In this document: piece by piece, positions 7,772-17,100 of the stretch
Numbering within the stretch: the stretch's first letter is position 1
Layout of the letters: each line of letters opens with the position of its first letter
Notes under the pieces: generated by a model
Database searches by the model: none
The model's input: only the letters and a program-made list of their open reading frames with translations
Told to the model about the DNA's origin: nothing
Program-made: the position numbers and the translations under genes
Assembly: GCA_027022775.1 (NCBI GenBank)
Contig: JALVXO010000250.1
Coordinates: forward strand, 1 to 27,110
Reading direction: 5' to 3'
Length of the DNA stretch: 27,110 bases
From: Campylobacteraceae bacterium
GTDB lineage: Bacteria; Campylobacterota; Campylobacteria; Campylobacterales; Sulfurovaceae

Positions 7772-8434
7772 TCAGTTACCCTCTAATACATAACCGATTT
7801 TAGAGCGGACTTTAAGCAAACCATCCGGCAGTTTTTTTCTTAACTGCTTTACAAAAGAGCGGATAGCATTGTCTGTTGGGGTTTCATTCCAAAGCTGATA
7901 AAGCTCTTCATAAGTTACTGCACCCTTTTCGCTTAACATTTGCATCATTTTAAGCTCTCTGTATGTTAAAGCGTAAGTTTGCCCGTCAAAAGAGATTGTG
8001 CTTTTTAAAGTATCTATCACCGTATTTTTAGGAAGATAAAGAAGTGTAGTTTCGCCCAGCTCTTTTTCCAGTTTCATCAGAAGCTCATAAAGTTTTCTTG
8101 AAGTTAAAGGTTTGACAATATATTTATCGAGCTTAAGCTCAACCGATTCCAGCAGGTAATCTGTTTTTGTGTATGCTGAAACCACAATAATTGGCAAATC
8201 TTTATTTTCGCTTCTGATTTTACGGATAAGTTCTAATCCGTTAAACCCCGGCAGCTCTATATCTACTATGGCTAAATCAACCCTCTCTTTTTTAAATTTA
8301 AGCCATCCCTCTTCGCCGGTTTCCACCGCAATTACTTTTTTAAAAAATTCGCTTAAAATCTCTTTTATGTTATCTCTTACCGTTTTGTCGTCTTCCACAT
8401 AAAGCACAGTTTTAGATTGCAATACACTATACAT
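7772..8434 (-). CDS. OmpR-family response regulator
   Basis: 220 residues. The receiver domain (about 1-118) has the acidic pair in VEDD, phosphoacceptor Asp58 (IVDIELPG) and Lys108 (VKPL). The C-terminal winged-helix domain (about 128-220) has the typical recognition region with RSFVKQLRKKL and an ending RSKIGYVLEGN. Unlike CemR in this window, it has all phosphorylation residues. I chose the ATG at 8434 because AAGGTG lies six bases upstream; the GTG at 8443 forms part of that ribosome-binding site. It is the first gene of a two-gene operon with the histidine kinase. Target genes are unknown. Confidence 0.92.
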   Translation of the reverse strand: MYSVLQSKTVLYVEDDKTVRDNIKEILSEFFKKVIAVETGEEGWLKFKKERVDLAIVDIELPGFNGLELIRKIRSENKDLPIIVVSAYTKTDYLLESVELKLDKYIVKPLTSRKLYELLMKLEKELGETTLLYLPKNTVIDTLKSTISFDGQTYALTYRELKMMQMLSEKGAVTYEELYQLWNETPTDNAIRSFVKQLRKKLPDGLLKVRSKIGYVLEGN

Positions 8435-8462
8435 ATTAATCACCTTTTTAATACTTGTTGTT

Positions 8463-8477
8463 ATTATACATATTATA
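8463..8477 (-). promoter_or_regulatory. Tandem -10 candidates for the two-component operon
   Basis: Read on the minus strand, TATAAT occurs twice (8472-8477 and 8463-8468), 29-43 bases upstream of the ATG at 8434. The surrounding gap to ruvC (8435-8611) is very AT-rich and shows nothing else recognisable. Confidence 0.4.
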
Positions 8478-8611
8478 CCATTAATCTATAATAAAAAATT
8501 TAAAAAATTCTAAAATTTATTTTTAAATATATTCTATAAAACGATTTTATGGAAAGTGTTATTTTTATAATTTTATACATAAAAAATGTTTATTTAAAAA
8601 GACCCCGATTT

Positions 8612-9109
8612 TTATGTTACTTTTTTGTAATTTATATGTGCAGATTTTAAACGCTGTGCGTGTGTGAGAGCTACTGCGATGGCATCGGTTATATCTAAAG
8701 GTTTAATCTCTTTTTTTATATTTAAAATTCTCTTTACCATATATGCCACCTGCTCTTTTGCCGCTTTTCCATTGCCTGTTAGCGCCTGTTTTATCTGCAG
8801 CGGAGTGTATTCATAAAAATAACCGATATCCTGTAAAATTTTTAAACTCAGCGCCCCTCGAAACTGAGCAAGTTTAATTACTGTTTTTGGATTATAAGCG
8901 TAAAAAATATCTTCTATTGCAACCTCATCAACTTTATGATTTTTTAAAACCAAATCCAAACCCTCTATCATTTCTACAATTTGCTCTTGGAGGGTTTTGC
9001 TTTTAATTTTAATTAATCCAGCCTCTATTAAAGAGTTTTTCACACCCTCTGTTTTAATTATAGAATATCCCATATTACGGCTTCCCGGGTCAATTCCTAA
9101 TATATACAT
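8612..9109 (-). CDS. ruvC: Holliday junction resolvase RuvC
   Basis: A 165-residue endonuclease that cuts Holliday junctions as a dimer, working with RuvAB in recombinational repair. The RNase-H-like fold is visible with acidic catalytic residues: Asp7 in LGIDPGSRNMGYS, the Glu of VAIEDIF (about residue 66), and the DITDAIAVALTH helix near residue 140 with two Asp. FFYAYNP-type segments and KQALTGNGKAAKEQV are family landmarks. Length is near the family norm. It is divergent from dnaA, and its 5' end forms one edge of the replication origin. A TTTTTCACA DnaA box lies within its coding sequence at 9036-9044. Confidence 0.95.
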   Translation of the reverse strand: MYILGIDPGSRNMGYSIIKTEGVKNSLIEAGLIKIKSKTLQEQIVEMIEGLDLVLKNHKVDEVAIEDIFYAYNPKTVIKLAQFRGALSLKILQDIGYFYEYTPLQIKQALTGNGKAAKEQVAYMVKRILNIKKEIKPLDITDAIAVALTHAQRLKSAHINYKKVT

Positions 9110-9204
9110 TCACTATCTCTTTCACCCTGTGAATAAAATATTCACCAACTCTTTTTAGCCTATTTTAGCAAATCTTGGTTAAAATATAGAAAAAGTTTTT
9201 CACA
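9036..9204. other. Replication origin, upstream part (oriC1-like DnaA-box cluster between ruvC and dnaA)
   Basis: DnaA boxes with the TTCAC core described for Campylobacterota occur at 9036-9044 (TTTTTCACA, inside ruvC), 9128-9136 (minus strand, TTATTCACA), 9138-9146 (ATATTCACC) and 9196-9204 (TTTTTCACA), with weaker TTCAC cores at 9109-9113 and 9121-9125. The 9128 and 9138 boxes form a close inverted pair. An AT-rich stretch (about 9150-9195) lies before the dnaA start. H. pylori has a bipartite origin flanking dnaA, which this arrangement resembles. It may also serve dnaA autoregulation. Confidence 0.75.
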
Positions 9205-9216
9205 CCAGGAAAAAAA

Positions 9217-10542
9217 ATGGGTATTGAAGCAGGAAAAAAAGTATTAAAAAGATTAAAAGAGGAAATCTCTTTAAATGAGTATAACAGATATATTAAAAAT
9301 ATGGAATTTGATGAAAAAAGTTCCAGAAATGATATAATTATTTATACAACAAACAATATTCTTTCGGCAAAATGGATAAATACAAGATATGCAAAAAAAA
9401 TTGCACATCTTTACGAAGTAGAAACAGGCATTAAACCGCAAGTTATTATAGATATCAAAAAAGGCAGAAAAGAGGCAAATGTTAAAATCTCTTCAAGAGA
9501 TAAAGCTTCGCAGTCAACACTTTTAAATCCATCTTTTACTTTTAACTCTTTTGTTTCTGGAGAATCAAATATACTTGCTTTTAATGTGGCAAAAGCGGTT
9601 GCAAAAAATCCGGGCAAACAGTATAACCCTCTTTTTATATATGGCGGGGTAGGGCTTGGAAAAACCCATTTAATGCAGGCAATTGGAAATTACAGAGTTA
9701 ACCTTGGCGATAAAATTATCTATAATACTTTTGAACAGTTTTTAAACCGTTATACTAACCATATAAAAACAAACTCTATGGACAGATTTAGAGAATACTA
9801 CCGAAACTGCGATATTTTGCTAATTGATGACATACAGTTTATAAGCCGCAAAGAGCAGACCCAAGATGAGTTTTTCCACACATTTAATGAGCTGCACTCT
9901 CTTGGAAAACAGATTGTAATAACCTCCGACCGCGCCCCTAAAAAAATTGCCGGGCTTGTTGACAGGCTAAAAACACGGTTCGAGTGGGGAATGTTAGCCA
10001 GCATAAACCCTCCCGGGCTGGAGACAAAAATTGCAATTATAAAGAAAAAATCGGAACTTAACGGAATTAAATTAAGCAATGAAGTTGTAAATTTTCTTGC
10101 CTCTAAACTTGGAAGCAATATCCGCGAAATTGAAGGGACTATCATTAAAATAAATGCAATGAGCAGCCTTTTAAGGCAGCCTATTACTTTGGATTTTGTT
10201 AAAAATGCAATAGAGGATTACCTGCAAGAGAAGCAAAAAAATATTACAATCGACTCTATTGTAGATATTGTAGCAAATGAACTTAATGTAAAACCTAGCG
10301 AAATTAAATCGAAAAAACGGGCTAAAAAAATTGTTGAAGCTAGAAGAATTGCAATTTATCTGGCAAGAAACTTAACCCCAAACTCTATGCCGCAAATTGC
10401 AATGTATTTTGGAATGAAAGACCACTCTGCAATTAGCCATGCGATGAAAAAAATAGAAGATATTATTGAAAATGATGAAAATTTAAAAGTGTTAATTGAG
10501 GAGTTATCTAACAAAATCGAAACAATAAAGCTGCAAAAGTAG
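9217..10542 (+). CDS. dnaA: Chromosomal replication initiator DnaA
   Basis: A 441-residue AAA+ initiator that binds DnaA boxes and melts the origin. Domain I is about 1-80, followed by a short domain II linker. Domain III has Walker A GGVGLGKT (143-150) and Walker B LLIDDIQF (201-208). Domain IV carries the DNA-binding helix-turn-helix ending in the signature MYFGMKDHSAISHAMKKI (396-413). The ATG follows AGGA at 9207-9210. It is flanked on both sides by DnaA boxes, which places the chromosomal origin in this window. dnaN follows 170 bp later. Confidence 0.98.
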   Translation: MGIEAGKKVLKRLKEEISLNEYNRYIKNMEFDEKSSRNDIIIYTTNNILSAKWINTRYAKKIAHLYEVETGIKPQVIIDIKKGRKEANVKISSRDKASQSTLLNPSFTFNSFVSGESNILAFNVAKAVAKNPGKQYNPLFIYGGVGLGKTHLMQAIGNYRVNLGDKIIYNTFEQFLNRYTNHIKTNSMDRFREYYRNCDILLIDDIQFISRKEQTQDEFFHTFNELHSLGKQIVITSDRAPKKIAGLVDRLKTRFEWGMLASINPPGLETKIAIIKKKSELNGIKLSNEVVNFLASKLGSNIREIEGTIIKINAMSSLLRQPITLDFVKNAIEDYLQEKQKNITIDSIVDIVANELNVKPSEIKSKKRAKKIVEARRIAIYLARNLTPNSMPQIAMYFGMKDHSAISHAMKKIEDIIENDENLKVLIEELSNKIETIKLQK

Positions 10543-10660
10543 CAAAAATATAGAAAATTATATAAAAAAAAGATATAATAATGTGAAAAGTTGTGAAGCA
10601 ATAAAAAAAATTTTGCGCTTTTAAAAGAGGCAGCAGTAAGCACTTAAAGAGTTTTTCACA
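10542..10660. other. Replication origin, downstream part (oriC2-like, AT-rich unwinding region plus DnaA boxes)
   Basis: Immediately after the dnaA stop comes about 40 bp of almost pure A/T (10542-10581), a likely unwinding element. Next come two DnaA boxes on the minus strand exactly 10 bp apart (10582-10590, CTTTTCACA; 10592-10600, TGCTTCACA), then TTTTTCACA at 10652-10660 on the plus strand. AT-rich DNA next to phased TTCAC boxes downstream of dnaA is like H. pylori oriC2. A perfect TATAAT at 10574-10579 suggests a dnaN promoter overlapping the unwinding element. AGTAAGC (10635-10641) and GCTTACT (10671-10677) could pair around the last box. Confidence 0.65.
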
Positions 10661-10712
10661 AAAAAAAGCCGCTTACTATTACTGCTATCTATTAATTAAT
10701 AAAGGGAGTTAA

Positions 10713-11777
10713 ATGAAAGTCGCAACCAGAAAAGATATTCTTGAATCGATTTTGATAAATTCTCAAGCTTTCTTAGAGAGAAAAGATGCTACAAATATAA
10801 CTTCGCATATTTACCTTGAAGCGGATGAAAAAGTTACAGTAAAAGCAACCGATACAGAGATAGGTTTAAAAGTTGTAAGCGATCAGTTTGATATTCAAGA
10901 GACCGGAATAGTCACAGTAAACGGCAAAAAATTTCTAGATATTGTCCGGACATTAAAAGATGACACTATTGAAATTTTTACCGAAGATAGCAATGTAATT
11001 ATTAAACAGAAAAGCACAAAATTCAAACTCCCGACTTTCAACTACGAAGAGTATCCTACATTCCCATCAATTGATAATAAAGCGCAAATTTCATTTGACT
11101 CTATGCAACTTATTAAAAGCCTTAAAAAGATTATTCCGGCAATTGATACAAATAACCCAAAATATGAGTTAAACGGAGCCTTAATAGATATTAAAACCGA
11201 TAAAACCCTGTTTGTAGGAACAGATACCAGAAGATTGGCGGTAGTGGATGTTGAAAACTCTTCTGAAAAAGAGCTGGCATTGATAATTCCAAAAAAAGCG
11301 ATTATTGAGATACAAAAACTTTTCTTGGATAAAATTGACATCTATTACGATGAAACCCACATAATTATCCAAAATGACCAGTTTTTCTTATACAGCCGCT
11401 TAATAAACGGCAAATTCCCAGATTATCAAAGAATTATTCCATCGACTACAAAATATAAACTTACTGTTCCTAAAAAAGAGCTTTTAGAAGCCATGAGAAC
11501 AGTTGCAATTATCTCCCAGGAAGTAAAGCTCACTTTTAATAACAATTTAATAACCCTCGAATCTATGAATAACGATACACAAAAAGCTGAAACCTCTATA
11601 GATGCACCTATTGTAATTGATGAGAGTTTCACTTTTGCAGTCAACAGCAGATATCTTTTTGACTTTATTTCTCAAATAGACACAAATGAATTTATATTTG
11701 AATTAAATGACCCTAACCTTCCATTTGTTGTAAAAAGCCAAAACTTCTTAACAGTAATTATGCCGATTTTATTATAA
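10713..11777 (+). CDS. dnaN: DNA polymerase III beta subunit (sliding clamp)
   Basis: A 354-residue clamp that encircles DNA as a dimer and tethers polymerase III. The three repeated clamp folds are recognisable, with the N-terminal KDILESILINSQAFLERKD, central GTDTRRLAVVD and the terminal PFVVKSQNFLTVIMPILL, where the last residues (MPI-L) form the hydrophobic pocket edge. The length is normal for Campylobacterota. The ATG follows AAAGGGAG. It lies downstream of dnaA as in most bacteria, but the next gene is pyrG, not gyrB. Confidence 0.97.
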   Translation: MKVATRKDILESILINSQAFLERKDATNITSHIYLEADEKVTVKATDTEIGLKVVSDQFDIQETGIVTVNGKKFLDIVRTLKDDTIEIFTEDSNVIIKQKSTKFKLPTFNYEEYPTFPSIDNKAQISFDSMQLIKSLKKIIPAIDTNNPKYELNGALIDIKTDKTLFVGTDTRRLAVVDVENSSEKELALIIPKKAIIEIQKLFLDKIDIYYDETHIIIQNDQFFLYSRLINGKFPDYQRIIPSTTKYKLTVPKKELLEAMRTVAIISQEVKLTFNNNLITLESMNNDTQKAETSIDAPIVIDESFTFAVNSRYLFDFISQIDTNEFIFELNDPNLPFVVKSQNFLTVIMPILL

Positions 11778-11785
11778 TTTATATA

Positions 11786-11805
11786 TGCAAGGTTTTATCC
11801 TTGCA
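11786..11805 (+). terminator. Hairpin after dnaN
   Basis: TGCAAGG (11786-11792) and CCTTGCA (11799-11805) are perfect arms around TTTTAT, nine bases after the dnaN stop. Only a short T-rich tract follows, so termination may be partial. Confidence 0.5.
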
Positions 11806-11855
11806 AATTTCTAATCTTTCTGCCTACTTTCAGACTCTTCAACTGTTTTTTAATG

Positions 11856-11861
11856 TATAAT
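11856..11861 (+). promoter_or_regulatory. -10 element for pyrG
   Basis: Perfect TATAAT preceded by TG (TAATGTATAAT, extended -10 style), 31 bases upstream of the pyrG ATG and after the dnaN hairpin. This suggests pyrG is transcribed separately from dnaN. Confidence 0.5.
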
Positions 11862-11892
11862 TCCAAAATAACTTTTTTGCAAAAGAGAAACC

Positions 11893-13518
11893 ATGAGTCA
11901 GACTAAATATATTTTCGTAACGGGGGGAGTTTTAAGCTCTCTTGGCAAAGGTATTACAGCTGCAAGCATCGGGACGCTTCTTAAAGCTTCTAATTTATCT
12001 GTGGGGATTTTGAAACTTGACCCGTATATCAACATCGACCCGGGAACCATGAGCCCGCTTGAGCATGGAGAGGTTTTTGTTACAAAAGACGGGGCAGAAA
12101 CAGACCTTGATTTGGGGCACTACGAGCGTTTTTTAGATACCTCTTTGACAAAAGCAAACAATTTTACGACAGGTCAGATATATTTAAGCGTTATCGAAAA
12201 AGAGCGCCGCGGCGAATATTTGGGAAAAACAATCCAGGTTGTTCCGCACATTGTAAATGAGATAAAAGAGCGCATTTACAAAGCGGGAGAGGGCAGGGAT
12301 ATTTTGATTGTAGAGCTTGGAGGAACGGTTGGAGATATTGAAGGTTTGCCGTTTTTAGAGACTATCCGCCAAATCAAACATGAGCTTGGCTCAAAAAATG
12401 TTATGAATATTCATGTAACGCTTCTGCCTTATATCAAAGCTGCGGGAGAGCTTAAAACCAAGCCTACGCAGCACTCTGTAGGGGAGTTAAGAAGAATTGG
12501 TATTACTCCAAATATGCTTATATTAAGAAGCGAACACAATATCCCTAGCGAAATTAAGCAAAAAATCGCACTATCTTGCGATGTTGACAAAGAAAGCGTT
12601 ATAGAAGCAGTAGATGCGGCAACTATTTACAGAGTGCCGCTTAATTTCCTTTCGCAAGATATTTTAACCCCTATTGCCAAGCAGCTTGAACTTGGCGAGC
12701 TTAAGCCTGATGTTTCGCGCTGGAGTGAATTGGTAGGCAAAATTTTACACCCTTCAAACAAGGTAAAAATTGCATTTGTCGGCAAATATCTGGATTTAAA
12801 AGAGTCTTATAAATCATTAACCGAAGCGCTAATTCATGCAGGTGCAAATATAGATGCAAAAGTTGATATTGTATGGGTTGACAGCGAAGAGGTAGAAGAG
12901 GATGGAGCAGAAAAATTTTTAGAATCGGTTGACGGAATTTTGGTTGCCGGGGGATTTGGACAGAGAGGAATCGAAGGCAAAATGGAAGCTATAAGATACG
13001 CCAGAGAGAATAAAATCCCGTATCTTGGCATCTGTCTTGGAATGCAGCTTTCTATTATTGAGTTTGCCAGAAATGTGCTTGGAATAAAAGATGCAAATTC
13101 GGTAGAGTTTGACCAAAATACCAAAAATCCGCTCATATACCTTATAGATGAGTTTATAGATGCCAGCGGCCAGAAGCAGTTTAGAACCACAACATCGCCG
13201 CTTGGCGGGACAATGAGGCTGGGTGAGTATAAGTGCGAAGTAAAAGAGGGCAGCAAACTTTATGAAGCTTACAACAGCAATATAATTTACGAGCGCCACC
13301 GCCACAGATACGAAGCAAACCCTAAATACCGCGAAGCTTTAGAGAGTGCAGGGCTTGAAGTTACAGGCGAATCAAACGGGCTTATAGAAGCGGTTGAGGT
13401 AAAAGAGCACCCGTGGTTTGTAGGAGTGCAGTTTCATCCCGAATTTACCTCCAGGCTGCAAAAACCAAACCCGATAATTTTAGGGTTTATTAAAGCCGCT
13501 TATGAGGTGAAGGGATAA
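11893..13518 (+). CDS. pyrG: CTP synthase
   Basis: A 541-residue enzyme converting UTP to CTP with glutamine as amino donor. The N-terminal synthetase domain (1-270) shows FVTGGVLSSLGKGI with the P-loop, DPYINIDPGTMSP and LGGTVGDIE. The C-terminal class-I glutamine amidotransferase domain (from about 290) has the nucleophile Cys381 in GICLGMQ and the His515/Glu517 pair in VQFHPEF. The sequence is complete and normal in length. Its position straight after dnaN is unusual because Campylobacterota generally have gyrB there. It converges with a small secreted-protein gene 10 bp downstream. Confidence 0.98.
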   Translation: MSQTKYIFVTGGVLSSLGKGITAASIGTLLKASNLSVGILKLDPYINIDPGTMSPLEHGEVFVTKDGAETDLDLGHYERFLDTSLTKANNFTTGQIYLSVIEKERRGEYLGKTIQVVPHIVNEIKERIYKAGEGRDILIVELGGTVGDIEGLPFLETIRQIKHELGSKNVMNIHVTLLPYIKAAGELKTKPTQHSVGELRRIGITPNMLILRSEHNIPSEIKQKIALSCDVDKESVIEAVDAATIYRVPLNFLSQDILTPIAKQLELGELKPDVSRWSELVGKILHPSNKVKIAFVGKYLDLKESYKSLTEALIHAGANIDAKVDIVWVDSEEVEEDGAEKFLESVDGILVAGGFGQRGIEGKMEAIRYARENKIPYLGICLGMQLSIIEFARNVLGIKDANSVEFDQNTKNPLIYLIDEFIDASGQKQFRTTTSPLGGTMRLGEYKCEVKEGSKLYEAYNSNIIYERHRHRYEANPKYREALESAGLEVTGESNGLIEAVEVKEHPWFVGVQFHPEFTSRLQKPNPIILGFIKAAYEVKG

Positions 13519-13528
13519 GAGGCGGCAG

Positions 13529-13711
13529 TTATTTTAATGCCTCTTTTCTTTTTTTCATCTCTTCAATCATCTTTTGAGAAATTACTCCGCTTACAGATAT
13601 TACCTCTTCTTGACTTACATCCAATTTATGGTAACCCATTGCGGTTGCTTTTTTGGTATAAGAGAGTGAAAAAACAGATAAAACTGATAAAAATAGAATA
13701 AATTTTTTCAT
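13529..13711 (-). CDS. Small predicted secreted protein, function unknown
   Basis: A 60-residue protein, not recognised. The N-terminus is a classical signal peptide (MKKFILFLSVLSVFSLSY), followed by a short mature part with no cysteines and a charged amphipathic end (SQKMIEEMKKRKEALK). I chose the ATG at 13711 because GGAAGGATT directly precedes it and it starts the signal peptide; the reading frame extends upstream to 13756 without a good ribosome-binding site. It converges on pyrG with only 10 bp between the stop codons. The signal peptide plus ribosome-binding site make it a likely real gene. A periplasmic location is inferred. Confidence 0.6.
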   Translation of the reverse strand: MKKFILFLSVLSVFSLSYTKKATAMGYHKLDVSQEEVISVSGVISQKMIEEMKKRKEALK

Positions 13712-13861
13712 AATCCTTCCTTTCTTTAATCCAAAATTTTTTTTATAAATAAGCAAGATTTTAATAAATCAAATATATTCATTTGAATTATACTTTATCT
13801 ATTTCAAAGAGAGCGTTTTTTTGAAAAATAATCCCATAATATGAGAATATTTATTAAATAT

Positions 13862-13906
13862 TGTTACTTTTTTGCACACTTTTTGTTATTTTTTGATTTA
13901 GTAACA
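13862..13906. promoter_or_regulatory. Inverted pair of TGTTACT boxes (HP1021/CemR-like) upstream of gltB
   Basis: TGTTACT at 13862-13868 (plus) and at 13900-13906 (minus; AGTAACA as read) face each other, 38 bp between starts. They lie in the 464-bp gap between the small secreted-protein gene and gltB, upstream of a tentative -10 (TAAAAT, 13977-13982). Both match TGTTWCW, the HP1021 consensus. The remainder of 13712-13990 is AT-rich with no gene visible. Confidence 0.4.
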
Positions 13907-13995
13907 TTTTATGCTTATTTTGATATTAAATGGTATATTTAAGCTAATTCTTATTTTATTTTAATCACAAATTAGATAAAATAAGTCCCATTTAG

Positions 13996-14146
13996 GATTA
14001 GCGGTTACAGGTGAATTGGCGGCTTTTCTCTTTTAGGCTCGGACTGCTAAAATTGGCAAATTTAAGACCAATATTTATTTGTATCTTTCAATATTTTTGC
14101 TAATTTTAAAACTGTATCCGGGTTAAATCGGTAACTTTGCCTAATC
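13996..14146 (+). ncRNA. Candidate structured leader of gltB mRNA (no known riboswitch class recognised)
   Basis: A GC-richer island in AT-rich DNA between the tentative promoter and gltB. TTAGCGGT (13998-14005) can pair with ACTGCTAA (14043-14050) over 8 bp with one G-U. ATTGG (14052-14056) pairs with CCAAT (14068-14072). Two longer-range matches, GATTAG (13996-14001) with CTAATC (14141-14146) and GGCAAA (14055-14060) with TTTGCC (14136-14141), exclude the local hairpins. Alternative folds ending 18 bases before the ribosome-binding site fit a regulatory leader. Short matches are easy to find by chance, so this is a hypothesis. Confidence 0.3.
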
Positions 14147-14175
14147 TTGATTAAAAAACTTCTAAAGGGATGAGA

Positions 14176-17100
14176 ATGCAGAGATTTTACAGAAATTTTA
14201 GAGATAACTGCGGGTTTGGATTGATTGCCTCAATAGATAACAAACCGTCGCATAAAAATTTAGAAGATGCACTGTTGGCACTTGCCCACATGATGCACAG
14301 AGGGGCAATTGCTGCAGATGGAAAAAGCGGAGACGGAAGCGGTCTGCTGCTCTCTATGCCAGATAAATTTTTTAGAAAAGTTGCAAAAGAGCAGGGGGTT
14401 GATTTACCTAAAAAGTATGCTGTAGGGGTTGTTTTTACAAAAAATAAGAGCCATTTGGAAATAATTAATGAGTATTGTGAAAATAATGATTTAAAAGTCA
14501 AATTGGTAAGAGAAGTCCCGATTTCAACAGAACCTTTAGGAGAATTGGCATTAAAGACACTTCCTGATATTTATCACATTTTTATAACGCCAAACTCTAT
14601 CAGTGCAGATAAAAGATTTGAAGAGCTGCTCTATTTAACCAGAAAAGAGATAGAACATAAAATCGAAGTAGAAGAGAAAGATGAAGATTTTTATATTCCT
14701 ACATTTTCCAGTAAAAATATAGCCTATAAAGGGCTTTTGATGCCAAATTACTTAAAAGATTTCTATCCAGATTTGGCTGATGAAGATTTTGAGATAACTT
14801 TTGCACTGTTCCATCAGAGATTTTCTACCAATACACTTCCAAAATGGCGTTTAGCCCAGCCGTTTAGATATATTGCGCATAACGGCGAAATAAATTCAAT
14901 TCAGGCAAACAGAATAAACAGTGTAATTAAAACAGAAGCTATAAAATCTGAAAAGTTTACCGATGAAGAGATGGAAAGGCTGCTGCCTATAGTGCGTTTT
15001 GACGAGAGTGACAGCAGCTCTTTGGATAAAATGGTAGAGTTTTTAATGATTAACGGGATGGATTTTTTCAAAGCGGTGCGTGCTTTAATTCCGATGCCTT
15101 GGCAGAATGCCCCATCTTTAGACAGTGAATTAAGGGCATTTTATGAGTATTACTCTACAAGATTTGAAGCGTGGGACGGACCGGCGGCTGTAAGTGTTAC
15201 AAACGGCAGATATGTCGGCGTTGTGCTTGACAGAAACGGTTTAAGACCGGCAAAATATATCAGAACAAAAGATAACCGTCTTTTAATTGCCAGCGAGTAC
15301 GGGGTGCTTGAGCTGCCAGAAGATGAAATAGCAGAGAGAGGCAAACTGCAGTCTGGTCAAATGATTGCTGTTGATTTGCATAAAGGAAAGGTTTGGAAAA
15401 GCGATGAGATAGATAACTATTTAAAAGGTTCCCAAAAGTATGAAGATTGGCTTAATGAAAATATTGTTTACCTTCAAGAGAAACTTGAAAATCCATACAG
15501 CAGCGAGAGCAATATTGTTGTAAAAGATTTTGTCTATAAACAGAAATATGCAGGTATTACCAAAGAGGTGGAAGATCTGTTTATAAAACCTTTGGCAGTT
15601 GACGGCAAAGAGCCTACAGGCAGTATGGGAGACGATACGCCGCTGGCATGTTTTAGCAGTTACCCGTTTAGAAGTTTTAATGACTTTTTCCGCCAAAAAT
15701 TTGCCCAGGTGACCAACCCTCCAATAGACAGTTTAAGAGAAAAAGTGGTAATGAGTTTAAATACCGGATTTGGCGTAATAAACAATATTTTAGATGAAAA
15801 ATCGGAATATGCAAAAAGAATAAAAGCAACCTCTCCGCTGCTTACAAAAATGAAACTTGAAGTTTTAGAAGAGTTTGGAAAAGAGGGGGGCAAATATTAT
15901 GACAGTTATTATAAAAACAGAACATACCCTACAACTTTTAAAGAGAATTTAAAAGAGTCTTTAGAAGAGTTGACGGATAAAATTATAAAAGATGTTAAAG
16001 AAGAGGGAATTAGAATTGTATTTTTAGAAGATTGTGATTTATCAAGCGAATTTAAAACCATTCCTATGGCTATGGTGGTTGGCAGATTGCACAAAAAATT
16101 AATTGAACAAAAGATACGCCATCTTGTAAGTATAGTTGCAAAAACCGGCGAAGTTGTCACTGCGCACGATGCAGCAGTTCTTATTGCTTATGGAGTTACA
16201 GCTATATATCCGTACCTTCTGTTTAAAACAGTCTGTAAAATTGCCCAAGAGAGCGGGCTGGATAGAAATGACGCCCTGTTTAAAACACACAGGGCAATCA
16301 ACAAAGGGATACTTAAAATTATGTCTAAAATGGGTATCTCTACTGTGGCAAGTTACAGAAACTCTGCCCTGTTTGATATTATAGGTTTAAATAAAGAGCT
16401 GGCAGATGAGTGTTTTATGGGTTCAGAAGTTGTATTAAGCGGGCTTGGCTATGATGATATCGAAGAGAAAATAAAAATCCGCCACCAAGAAGCGTTTAAA
16501 GATGAAAAAGAGGCAAAAGGGGGAGTTTATAAATATAGAAAAGGAGAAGAGTATCACGAAATTACTCCTGCTGTAACAAAAGCTTTTATGAAAGCTATAG
16601 AGAGCGAAGATAAAGAGGAGTATAGAAAGTTTAAAGAGCTGGTAGAAAACCGCAAACCGACATATATTAGAGACTTTTTAGATATTAAATCGGACAGGGA
16701 ACCGATAGATATAAGCGAAGTTGAACCAAAAGAAGAGATATTTAAGCGCTTTATAGGCGCTGCAATGAGTATAGGGGCACTCTCTAAAGAGGCGCATGAA
16801 GATTTTGCAATGGCTCTTAATGCTTTGGGTGCAAAGTCAAATTCTGGAGAGGGCGGTGAAGATCCGGTAAGAAACGGAACCGATAAGCGCAGCAAAATCC
16901 GCCAAGTTGCATCAGGCCGTTTTGGGGTAACGCCAGAATACCTGGTAAATGCCGAAGAGATACAAATTAAAGTGGCTCAAGGTGCAAAACCGGGCGAGGG
17001 GGGTCAGCTGCCCGGCTTTAAAGTTACTACATACATAGCAAAATTGCGGCACACAACGCCTGGTAAAACTTTAATTTCACCGCCGCCTCACCACGATATT

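Noticed and set aside
8615..8621. CemR-type box TGTTACT at the end of ruvC
   Set aside because: It is formed by the last codons (Lys-Val-Thr) of ruvC. Similar single matches occur inside thiC, pyrG, gltB and sat, as expected by chance in AT-rich DNA.
13996..14146. Known riboswitch classes (glutamine, cobalamin, c-di-GMP, FMN, TPP) or tRNA in the gltB leader
   Set aside because: None of their conserved cores can be found by eye; only generic pairings are visible.
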